Positions 51,673 through 58,340 of a stretch of DNA of 64,000 nt are shown here, piece by piece. The notes under the pieces are model-generated. The model had not been told where the DNA came from and did no database searches. It was given only the letters and a program-made list of their open reading frames with translations. Both the position numbers and the translations under genes were made by a program. Position 1 is the first letter of the stretch. Every line of letters starts with the position of its first letter. Source of the DNA: Pyxidicoccus parkwaysis (lineage in GTDB: Bacteria; Myxococcota; Myxococcia; Myxococcales; Myxococcaceae); contig NZ_CP071090.1 of the NCBI RefSeq assembly GCF_017301735.1, forward strand, positions 4,640,001 through 4,704,000, in the 5' to 3' direction.

Positions 51673-52589
51673 CACCGCGGGCCTCGAGGCATGTGCTCAC
51701 GGGCTGTGTCGCCGTGGCCGTGCTGCTCGGCGGCCCGGTGGCGTGCAAGCGGCAGAGCCAGGACGGGGAGAAGCTCCCCCCTCCCCGGACGGCGGCGTCC
51801 CAGGGAGCTGCTCTCGAGCCAGCCGTAGACGAGGCGACGCACCCGGGCTCTTCATCCGGCGCAGACGGCTCTCGTACGTCGGAGTCGCGTGATTCCGCGA
51901 AGGACCCGGCACCGAGCGAGGCGGCGCCTTCGGGTTCGGCATCCCGAGAAGGAGACAAGCGCATGTCGGCACCCGTCGCGCGGTCCGCGCTGGACGTGAC
52001 GGAGGGCGAGCTGCGCCCTGCAAAGGATGGACAGCTCGTCGTCGACGAGCCCCGGATGCGCGCGGTGCTGAAGGGCACGGCACCCTCCTCCGCCGGCAAA
52101 GGTGAGCCTCGGATGCAGGCGGAGCTTCAGGGCGCGACATCCACCTCCGCCGAGCTGCGCTTCACGGTGCTCGGGCCGACGGAGCAGCAGCAGGCCCTGG
52201 CCTCGGGTGAGCAGCGCCAGCAGGTGGGGCTCAAGCTGCGCGCGGAGGATGGCTGCAACCTGGTGTACGTGATGTGGCGCATCGCCCCGAAGCCGGGTGT
52301 CGTGGTGAACTACAAGCGCAACCCGGGACAGCACACCAGCCGCGAGTGCGGCAACGCGGGCTACACCACGGTGCGCCCCGCTCGGCACGCCTCCGTGGGC
52401 GAGCCGACGCCGGGGACTCCGCACACGCTGCGCGCCGTGCTCGAGGGCGCCACGATGCGCGTCTGGGCGGACGGCAAGGTCGTGTGGGAAGGCGAATTGC
52501 CCGCCGAGGCGCTGGAGATGAATGGCCCGGTGGGCCTGCGCTCCGACAACGTGCGCGTGGCCCTTCAGCTCTTCAGCCCCGCGCCCTGA
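51669..52589 (+). CDS. Lipoprotein with C-terminal LamG/concanavalin-like domain
   Basis: 306 residues. The GTG start overlaps the previous stop (GTGA). Lipoprotein signal LLGGPVACKR (Cys26). A disordered Ser/Ala/Pro-rich spacer (about 30-130) is followed by a beta-sandwich of about 170 residues (AELRFTVLGPTEQQQ, YVMWRIAPKPGVVVNYKRN, MRVWADGKVVWEGELP, GPVGLRSDNVRVALQLF) like the sugar-binding LamG/3-keto-disaccharide hydrolase-type folds. It has no evident catalytic residues. Last gene of the synthase operon, it probably binds or anchors the exported polymer at the envelope. The function is inferred. Confidence 0.72.
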   Translation: MTPRASRHVLTGCVAVAVLLGGPVACKRQSQDGEKLPPPRTAASQGAALEPAVDEATHPGSSSGADGSRTSESRDSAKDPAPSEAAPSGSASREGDKRMSAPVARSALDVTEGELRPAKDGQLVVDEPRMRAVLKGTAPSSAGKGEPRMQAELQGATSTSAELRFTVLGPTEQQQALASGEQRQQVGLKLRAEDGCNLVYVMWRIAPKPGVVVNYKRNPGQHTSRECGNAGYTTVRPARHASVGEPTPGTPHTLRAVLEGATMRVWADGKVVWEGELPAEALEMNGPVGLRSDNVRVALQLFSPAP

Positions 52590-52594
52590 TTCAC

Positions 52595-52619
52595 GGGGCC
52601 GGCCTTCCGCACCGGCCCC
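52595..52619. terminator. Bidirectional terminator hairpin
   Basis: The stem GGGGCCGG / CCGGCCCC with a 9-nt loop starts 6 bp after the stop of the polysaccharide operon and before the convergent MBL-Rieske gene. Confidence 0.75.
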
Positions 52620-52634
52620 TGCCCCTCCCCACCT

Positions 52635-54254
52635 CTACGTACGCGCCCGGACGTCCGTCGCGGCCGAGGCCGACTTCTCGGCCTTGTCCGACGACTCGCG
52701 CTCGGGCACGGGCTCCGCGCAGAGGCTGGAGTTGTTCTGCGTGCAGCGGCCGCCGTCCTGCATGTCGAACTGCCAGCGGTGCCTGGGGCACACGAGGTAG
52801 CGCCCCTCCTCCACCCAGCCTCCGGACATGTCCGCGCCCTGGTGCGGGCAGAACCGCTGGATGGAGAAGCGCTTGCCGCCCACCTCCACCTGGGTGCGCT
52901 CGCGCTGCGCCTCCGTGGAGCGGATGCCCTCGCAGAACTCGCGCATGTCCTCGATCTCCACGCCGAGGAAGCCATGCAGCACCGGCTCGTACACGTCCGG
53001 GTTGCGGCTCAGCCGCAGGCGGAAGGACAGCAGGAAGTCCTCCCAGTTCAGCTTCCTGTCCAGCACGCGCACGATGTCCGCCGCACTGGCCTTCATCGTG
53101 TAGCGCACCGTCTCGCGAATCTCCGGCACCACGTCCACGCGCCGGCCCTTGAAGTCCACGCGCAGCAGCCGCTCCGGCAGCTCCGTCAGCTCCACGTAAA
53201 GCGGCATGCCCACCCGCTCGTGCAGGTCGAGCAGGTCCAGCTTGCGCTGCAGCTCCACGCGCAGCCGCTCGTGGATTTCATCCACCTCCGCGCGCAGCAG
53301 GTTGCGGCGCCGCTCGCGGAAGACGTGCTCCTGCATGGCCGCGTAGTCGCGCAGGTACTGCCCCATGTTCTCCGGCGTCACCCGCTCCGGCACCAGCGAG
53401 ACGAACTCCAGCGTCTTCACGTCCAGCACGTCCCCGGGCATGGGCTCCAGGTAGCGCGTCGCCGCCTGTGGCAGGCGCTTCTTCATGAACTCGAAGAGCT
53501 GCGTCGCGTTGGGGAAGATGTTCACCTTCTCGAAGTTGAGGTGGAACTGCGTCGGGTCCAGGAAGCACGCCGGGCCCGCGGCAGCGATGTACGCGCGCGG
53601 CTCCACCTGCTCCAGCGCGCGGGCCACCGCCTCGAACTTGCTGTCGCGCTTCTTCAGCGAAATCGCCGCGTACGTCTCGGACGGGTACTCGTAGCAGGTG
53701 GGGTGCCAGATGGCCCCGGAGAACTGCGCGGAGAACACGTCGATGGGCCCCTCCTCCGACACGATTCGCACCATGCGGTCATGGAGCTTGCAGTCGTTGA
53801 GGTTGAGGAAGCACTGGTTGTCCCCGCGCACCATCACCGCCGAGTCGCGGTTGGTGCCCTGCTCGGAGACGAAGAGCTTGATGTAGCCGCCCTTGATGGG
53901 CACCTCGCGCGCGTCCTCGCAGGCGATGATGCGCTTGCAGCCGTACTTCGCGAAGACGTCCTGCAATTCCGAGCGGTGGAACTTCGGCACCAGCACCGTG
54001 AAGTCCCGCCGCTGCACCGTGGCGAGGAACTCCGGGTCGAAGTGGTCCTTGTGCTCGTGGCTGATGTAGAGGAACCGCTCCTTGCCCGGGGTCTCCAGCT
54101 TCTCGCGCACCAGTGGAGCCAGGTGGTGGTTGCGAGGAAGCTGCATCCACGCCGAGTCGAAGGCGCCCTTCGAGGAGAGCCACGGGTCCATGACGACGAT
54201 GGCCCCCGCGGTCTCCACGACGAAGCCGGCGTGGCCCAGGAAAGTAATCTGCAT
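52635..54254 (-). CDS. Metallo-beta-lactamase / Rieske [2Fe-2S] fusion protein
   Basis: 539 residues from ATG 54254, chosen for GGGGAG upstream and because the fold begins there (MQITFLGHAGFVV). The N-terminal 250 residues are an UlaG-like metallo-beta-lactamase domain with HEHKDH (66-71). A middle helical part follows. The C-terminus has a Rieske cluster site: Cys469-x-His471 (FCPHQG) and Cys489-x2-His492 (CPRHRW). The combination recalls CMP-Neu5Ac hydroxylase, where the Rieske domain is N-terminal; here the order is reversed. A redox enzyme, perhaps a monooxygenase, is likely. Substrate unknown. It is convergent with the polysaccharide operon. Confidence 0.8.
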   Translation of the reverse strand: MQITFLGHAGFVVETAGAIVVMDPWLSSKGAFDSAWMQLPRNHHLAPLVREKLETPGKERFLYISHEHKDHFDPEFLATVQRRDFTVLVPKFHRSELQDVFAKYGCKRIIACEDAREVPIKGGYIKLFVSEQGTNRDSAVMVRGDNQCFLNLNDCKLHDRMVRIVSEEGPIDVFSAQFSGAIWHPTCYEYPSETYAAISLKKRDSKFEAVARALEQVEPRAYIAAAGPACFLDPTQFHLNFEKVNIFPNATQLFEFMKKRLPQAATRYLEPMPGDVLDVKTLEFVSLVPERVTPENMGQYLRDYAAMQEHVFRERRRNLLRAEVDEIHERLRVELQRKLDLLDLHERVGMPLYVELTELPERLLRVDFKGRRVDVVPEIRETVRYTMKASAADIVRVLDRKLNWEDFLLSFRLRLSRNPDVYEPVLHGFLGVEIEDMREFCEGIRSTEAQRERTQVEVGGKRFSIQRFCPHQGADMSGGWVEEGRYLVCPRHRWQFDMQDGGRCTQNNSSLCAEPVPERESSDKAEKSASAATDVRART

Positions 54255-54530
54255 GGAGTTCTCCCCTACCCCTTCGGACACGTGAGGCGGGCCGGCGAGG
54301 CGCCGCGCCCGGACAGACGAATGCCGGCGACTGGCGCGTCGGCGCCCGAAGGCTGGGAACCCTCCGCGACCCCGGCCACCTGCCCTCGGGTACAAGGCGG
54401 ACGTCGTGCACCGGACCTCTCCCGCGTCCACCCGCAAACACCAAGGGCGCGAAGGACCGTGGCCCTCCGCGCCCTCGTTGACTTCACGACACCGGCTTCA
54501 CCGACTCAGCCCGATGAAGCCCGTGCGCAC
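54255..54530. other. Intergenic region with terminator
   Basis: 276 bp between two minus-strand genes. The part next to 54530 holds a hairpin terminator (54444-54475); the rest should carry the promoter of the MBL-Rieske gene. No ORF here is convincing. Confidence 0.4.
54444..54475 (-). terminator. Terminator of the Pro-Thr-linker lipoprotein gene
   Basis: AGGGCGCG / CGCGCCCT (8 bp) encloses a second, weaker inverted pair (AGGGCC / GTCCTT), about 55 nt past the stop at 54531. Confidence 0.6.
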
Positions 54531-55634
54531 TCAGGCCTCCGGCTGGATTTCGCGGACGGACAGCCACTTGAAGTCGACGTCGTTCGCGTTGTCCCAGCGG
54601 AACGTGGCGATGGGGCCGCCCCACGTAATGGGCATGGCGCCCACGGAGCCGCCGCAGTGCTGCGCGTCACCGCCCCAGTTCCCGGAGTCCACCACGTCGT
54701 GGACCTTCTTCCAGGTGACCTTGTCGGCGTTCTCGTTGACGAACAGCTCCAGGTGCACGGCCTGCTTGCCGGCGACGGTGGTGTTGCGCATCACCGCCTT
54801 GAAGCCCACCCAGCGGCCCTTGAGCGGCGTGGTGGCGGGCTTGTAGGGAGCCTGCTCGTAGGAGACGTGCCACGTCTCCTTCTGCCAGCGGGCGCGGCCG
54901 TCGTAGTGCAGACCGCCCTTGTAGCTGCTGCCCTCGCAGCCGGAGGCCTGGTCGTTGTGGTGGCCGCCGCGCGCGTACCAGTCGAAGTTGTCCGTGACGT
55001 CCTGCACGGAGTTGAGCTTCACGAAGCCCGTCATCTCGATGTTCTTCCAGTCGTTCGGCGACTGCATGTAGCCGCGGCTCGCCAGCACGTCGCGGTCGTA
55101 CGTCGGAATCTTCGCGGCGCTGTAGCCCGTGGACGTGGACACGCCCATGCGGACCTGGTTGCTCTTCATCTTCCAGGAGCCGTCCGCGTTGCGGGTAATC
55201 GTCTGCTGCGGGTCGAAGCGCTTGTCCGCCGTCGCGTTGTCCGCGAGGAACCACTCCTCACCACCGCCCACCGTCGGGTGGAGCATCGTCACACCGAACT
55301 TGTCCGCGCTCGCCTGGGACGGCGTCGGCGTGGACGCGGGCGTCTCCGGAGTCGGAGTCGGCGTCGGAGTGGGCTCGGGCGCCGGGGTGGGCGCGGGCTC
55401 CTCCGGCGTCGGCGTCGGAGTCGGCGTCGGGGTGGGAATCGGCAGCGGCGAGGGAGCGGGCTCGGTCACCGGGGGCTCGGACGGCGTAGGGTTCGGCACC
55501 TGGGGCTGCTGCTCGGCAGGCGACTGGACGGCCCCTGGCGTGGAGGCAGCGTCGTTGCCAGGGTTACCGCAGGCAGTGGCAGCGGAGAGCGCGAAGAGCG
55601 CACCACACGTCGTGGCGAGGAAACGGTTCCGCAT
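54531..55634 (-). CDS. Lipoprotein with Pro-Thr linker and jelly-roll (polysaccharide-binding or lyase-like) domain
   Basis: 367 residues from ATG 55634; the TTG one codon upstream is less likely. Lipobox LSAATAC (Cys22). A spacer made of Pro-Thr and Pro-Glu repeats (about residues 45-110) is typical of extracellular linkers. The C-terminal 240 residues form a beta-rich, Trp/Gly-rich domain (NADGSWKMKSNQVRMGV, FVKLNSVQDVTDNFDWYARG, GRWVGFKAVMRNT, MPITWGGPIATFRWD), resembling the jelly-rolls of polysaccharide lyases and carbohydrate-binding modules. I cannot identify catalytic residues, so binding is as likely as cleavage. It may act on surface polysaccharide. Confidence 0.7.
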   Translation of the reverse strand: MRNRFLATTCGALFALSAATACGNPGNDAASTPGAVQSPAEQQPQVPNPTPSEPPVTEPAPSPLPIPTPTPTPTPTPEEPAPTPAPEPTPTPTPTPETPASTPTPSQASADKFGVTMLHPTVGGGEEWFLADNATADKRFDPQQTITRNADGSWKMKSNQVRMGVSTSTGYSAAKIPTYDRDVLASRGYMQSPNDWKNIEMTGFVKLNSVQDVTDNFDWYARGGHHNDQASGCEGSSYKGGLHYDGRARWQKETWHVSYEQAPYKPATTPLKGRWVGFKAVMRNTTVAGKQAVHLELFVNENADKVTWKKVHDVVDSGNWGGDAQHCGGSVGAMPITWGGPIATFRWDNANDVDFKWLSVREIQPEA

Positions 55635-55988
55635 CAATTCTGTGTCCTTCTTCGGGGGCCACGAGAGTGACGGGGCCGCGCGCGCCGTCGCGGGCGGCCT
55701 TCACGCCGCGCCCGCGTCCCTGAAGGCCGGAAGTGCCTTCGCGGGGGGGACGGGAGCGCCTGGCTGGTCTCGATGACCCGTGACTGTTCAGTCCAACCGG
55801 GACGTCGCTGAACCCATCACGCTATTGAACATTTCCCAACCCATGGCCGGACGACGGGGCGCTCCTCCGCCTGCTCCTCCAGGAGACAGGCCCACACCGG
55901 CCCATGCCCATCCTTCGATTTTCTCGAAGGAGCGGCGCTGGAATCTCTATTTGTTGATGGTTGGGACGGTCCTTAACTCAGAGTCCCT
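55635..55988. promoter_or_regulatory. 354-bp divergent region upstream of the terC-like gene
   Basis: There is no credible gene. A perfect palindrome GACTG-tt-CAGTC occurs at 55782-55793, a size suited to a dimeric repressor. Nearer the plus-strand start is a small hairpin TTCGA-ttttc-TCGAA (about 55915-55930), followed by an AT-rich stretch. terC/alx genes elsewhere often have a Mn-sensing yybP-ykoY riboswitch, but I could not fit that consensus here. Confidence 0.4.
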
Positions 55989-56957
55989 ATGGGAAATCTC
56001 GAGAGTGTAGGCAGTCCTGCCCTATGGGGCGGCTTCATCGCGTTCGTCATCGCGATGCTGGCGCTGGACCTGGGCGTCTTCCACCGCAAGGCGCACGTGG
56101 TGAAGTTCAAGGAGGCGCTGGGCTGGAGCGCGGTGTGGATCAGCCTGGCGCTGCTCTTCAACGCGGGCGTGTGGTGGAAGTTCGGCGCCGAGCCGGGCAT
56201 GCAGTTCCTCACCGGCTACCTCATCGAGAAGTCGCTCTCCGTCGACAACATCTTCGTCTTCGTCGTCATCTTCTCGGCGATGCGCATTCCCGCGCTCTAC
56301 CAGCACCGGGTGCTCTTCTGGGGCATCCTCAGCGCGCTGGTGCTGCGGGCCATCATGATTTTCGCCGGCGTGGCCATGCTGGAGCGCTTCCACTGGCTCA
56401 TCTACGTCTTCGGCGCCTTCCTCATCGTCACCGGCGTGAAGCTCTTCCTCCAGCGCAACAAGGAGGACCACCCGGAGGACGGCTGGCTGATGAAGTTCGC
56501 CCGGCGCACCATCCCCTCCACCAGCACCTTCCACGGCCATCACTTCTTCGCGAAGGAGAACGCCCGCTGGCTGGCCACGCCGCTCTTCATGGCGCTGATG
56601 TTGGTGGAGGCCTCGGACGTCCTCTTCGCGCTCGACTCCATCCCCGCCATCTTCGCGGTGACGAGAGACCCCTTCATCGTCTTCACGTCGAACATCTTCG
56701 CCATCCTCGGCCTGCGCTCCATGTTCTTCCTGCTGGCCGGCGCGGTGGAGAAGTTCAGCTACCTGAAGGTGGGCCTGTCGGCGGTGCTCGTCTTCGTGGG
56801 CGCGAAGATGGCCGCGGTGGACTTCGTGAAGATTCCCCCCGCGCTGTCGCTGGGCATCATCGCCACGCTGCTGGGCGCCAGCATCGTCGCGTCGCTCGTC
56901 AAGAACCGGAACGCGCAGCCGGCCTCCAAGCCGCTGCCCGAGGCGCACGAGGTCTGA
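55989..56957 (+). CDS. TerC/Alx-family integral membrane protein
   Basis: 322 residues and about eight to nine transmembrane helices. TerC signatures with conserved acidic residues inside the membrane are clear: ALDLGVFHRK, EKSLSVDNIFVFVVIF, and EASDVLFALDSIPAIFAVT followed by FIVFTSNIFAILGLRSMFF. The family includes Alx (manganese efflux) and TerC (tellurite resistance), and it is increasingly linked to metal supply of exported enzymes. It stands alone in its direction, convergent with the small gene at 56977-57324 (19 bp apart). Confidence 0.9.
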   Translation: MGNLESVGSPALWGGFIAFVIAMLALDLGVFHRKAHVVKFKEALGWSAVWISLALLFNAGVWWKFGAEPGMQFLTGYLIEKSLSVDNIFVFVVIFSAMRIPALYQHRVLFWGILSALVLRAIMIFAGVAMLERFHWLIYVFGAFLIVTGVKLFLQRNKEDHPEDGWLMKFARRTIPSTSTFHGHHFFAKENARWLATPLFMALMLVEASDVLFALDSIPAIFAVTRDPFIVFTSNIFAILGLRSMFFLLAGAVEKFSYLKVGLSAVLVFVGAKMAAVDFVKIPPALSLGIIATLLGASIVASLVKNRNAQPASKPLPEAHEV

Positions 56958-56976
56958 CGCCGACCCGGCCGTCCGC

Positions 56977-57324
56977 TCAGGAGGCCGAGGCGCGCGACAG
57001 CGCCACGAAGTCCAACCAGGAGCGCACCGCCTCCGCGAAGTCCTCCAGCGGCAGGTGCAGCGTGCGCCCTGGAATGGCGTGCTCGGTGCGGATGGACGCG
57101 CGCGCCGGGGTGAGCTCCACGCTGTAGCAGTCCCCGGGTACCTCCCAGGTGCCCGTGCGGCCGGTGCGGAACTCCTGCACCAGTGCCAGCAGCCGCTCCG
57201 CCGCGCCCGAGCCCGGCTGGAGCTCCTCGGAGAGGTAGTCCGCAAGCACGTCGTTCGGAGGCGTGGCCTTCACCAGCACGCCTCCCCGCGGCTCCCATGA
57301 GAATCGGAGGTTCCTCGTCGGCAC
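56977..57324 (-). CDS. Small protein of unknown function
   Basis: 115 residues if started at GTG 57324 (VPTRNLRFSWEPRGG). The frame extends upstream to 57393 but without a ribosome site. It is soluble, with alternating strands and helices (VLVKATPPNDVLADYLSEEL, WEVPGDCYSVELTPARASI), and has no signal peptide. The arrangement is common in myxobacterial conserved hypothetical proteins. I do not recognise a family. It lies between a tRNA terminator and the convergent TerC gene. Confidence 0.6.
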   Translation of the reverse strand: MPTRNLRFSWEPRGGVLVKATPPNDVLADYLSEELQPGSGAAERLLALVQEFRTGRTGTWEVPGDCYSVELTPARASIRTEHAIPGRTLHLPLEDFAEAVRSWLDFVALSRASAS

Positions 57325-57408
57325 GTCCCAAGGGTGGCACGCCCGAAGCGCTGCGCCATCCGCCGGAGGCGCGACGGCGCAAGCAGTGAACACTCGCCGG
57401 AAAGCGAA

Positions 57409-57449
57409 GAGGCCGTGAGCCTCGGGTTTCCCCTAAGACTCACGGCCTC
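57409..57449 (-). terminator. Terminator of the tRNA-Val gene
   Basis: A perfect 11-bp stem GAGGCCGTGAG (57409-57419) / CTCACGGCCTC (57439-57449) with a 19-nt loop starts 9 bp beyond the tRNA 3' end. TTT follows on the plus strand and TT on the minus strand, so it may work in both directions. Confidence 0.8.
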
Positions 57450-57457
57450 TTTCGAAG

Positions 57458-57529
57458 TGGGCGCAGCAGGGTTTGAACCTGCGACCCCTGCCGTGTGAAG
57501 GCAGTGCTCTACCGCTGAGCTATACGCCC
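57458..57529 (-). tRNA. tRNA-Val (anticodon CAC)
   Basis: A complete 72-nt cloverleaf on the minus strand. The acceptor stem is GGGCGTA / TGCGCCC with discriminator A. The D arm is GCTC-AGCGGTA-GAGC, the anticodon arm CTGCC-TTCACAC-GGCAG gives anticodon CAC (reads GUG), and the T arm is GCAGG-TTCAAAC-CCTGC. CCA is not encoded. Confidence 0.96.
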
Positions 57530-57541
57530 TTGCTGTCTGTT

Positions 57542-57565
57542 CCGCCGCCCCGGTTTCAGCGGCGG
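57542..57565 (-). other. Hairpin in the leader of tRNA-Val
   Basis: CCGCCGC / GCGGCGG with a 10-nt loop lies between the promoter-like sequence and the tRNA. It has no T-run. It may end transcripts of the upstream coiled-coil gene or take part in 5' processing. Confidence 0.4.
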
Positions 57566-57576
57566 CGAACGCGGGT

Positions 57577-57606
57577 GTAGATGCCATCCCCCCGCACAGG
57601 TGTCAA
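57577..57606 (-). promoter_or_regulatory. Sigma-70-type promoter of tRNA-Val
   Basis: On the minus strand a consensus TTGACA (57606-57601) is followed after 18 nt by ATCTAC (57582-57577). Start of transcription is expected near 57570, about 40 nt before the mature tRNA. Confidence 0.6.
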
Positions 57607-57617
57607 CGCAATTTCGA

Positions 57618-57887
57618 CTACAGCGTGTCCAGCTTCTCTTCCAACTCGCGCAGGCGGCGCTTGAGTCCTGAGAGCTGCTTGCCCAGGGCCTTGAACTCGC
57701 TCTTGGGCGCGAAGTGGAAGGCCTTCATCAGCTCCTCCTGCCCGCGGTCGAGCGCCTGTTTGCCCCGCTGCACCTTCCCGATGGCGGAGGCGATGGCCAT
57801 GGCGCGCTTCTCGTCCGCCATGAGCTTCTCCACGGCCTTGCCGGACACGTCCAGCGCCTGCTTCTTCAAGTCGTCTCGGATGCCCAT
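57618..57887 (-). CDS. Small coiled-coil protein
   Basis: 89 residues from ATG 57887, which has GGGGAGAG five bases upstream; GTG 57905 overlapping the previous stop is the alternative. It is all helical and highly charged, with heptads at the C-terminus (KALGKQLSGLKRRLRELEEKLDTL). There is no signal or membrane segment. Third gene of an operon with a short Hsp70 and an SCP2-like protein. It may be an adaptor for the chaperone. No family recognised. Confidence 0.72.
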   Translation of the reverse strand: MGIRDDLKKQALDVSGKAVEKLMADEKRAMAIASAIGKVQRGKQALDRGQEELMKAFHFAPKSEFKALGKQLSGLKRRLRELEEKLDTL

Positions 57888-57901
57888 GTGGCTCTCCCCG
57901 C

Positions 57902-58327
57902 TCACGGCTCGTCGATGTACTGCGTTTGCAGCTTCGCGAAGACCCGGTCGGCGATGCCCTTGTACTTCATGCGCTCGATGAGGGGCTGCAAGTCGCCGCG
58001 CATGGAGATGCGGCGCTTGAGCACCGCCTCCACCGGATCCAACGTGCCCTGCAGGAGCTGCTTCCAGACGGAGTACGGCGCGCGCGCCAGGTACACGGGC
58101 TCCAGCTCGTCCAGGTCGTCCGGGTCCGTCAGCACACGGGCCTTTTCAATCCGGCAGTCACCGGGGACGACGTGCACGACGAAGGGCTTCGCCAGCTTGC
58201 CGGGCTCGGCCTCCACCACGGCCCCGAAGTCGCCCTTCCAGCCCTTGCCGGCGACGACGCACTCGGGGTCCTCGTTGGTGAGCCGGACGGCCTCGTCCAA
58301 CCACTCCTTCGACGGGAACTTCGGCAT
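57902..58327 (-). CDS. SCP2-like sterol/lipid-binding-fold protein
   Basis: 141 residues from ATG 58327. The pattern FPSKEWLDEAVRLTNEDPEC, GKGWKGDFGAVVEAEPG, a central strand FVVHVVPGDC, LARAPYSVWKQLLQGTLDPVEAVLKRRISMRGDL and the helical end resemble the SCP2 fold, a small cytosolic pocket for lipids or acyl-CoA. It lies 13 bp after the Hsp70 gene and just before the coiled-coil gene, so the three are surely co-transcribed. The ligand is unknown. Confidence 0.75.
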   Translation of the reverse strand: MPKFPSKEWLDEAVRLTNEDPECVVAGKGWKGDFGAVVEAEPGKLAKPFVVHVVPGDCRIEKARVLTDPDDLDELEPVYLARAPYSVWKQLLQGTLDPVEAVLKRRISMRGDLQPLIERMKYKGIADRVFAKLQTQYIDEP

Positions 58328-58340
58328 TGCGACTGACTCC

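Noticed and set aside
55780..55988. yybP-ykoY manganese riboswitch before the terC-like gene
   Set aside because: Expected from gene family, but the conserved internal-loop sequences were not found.
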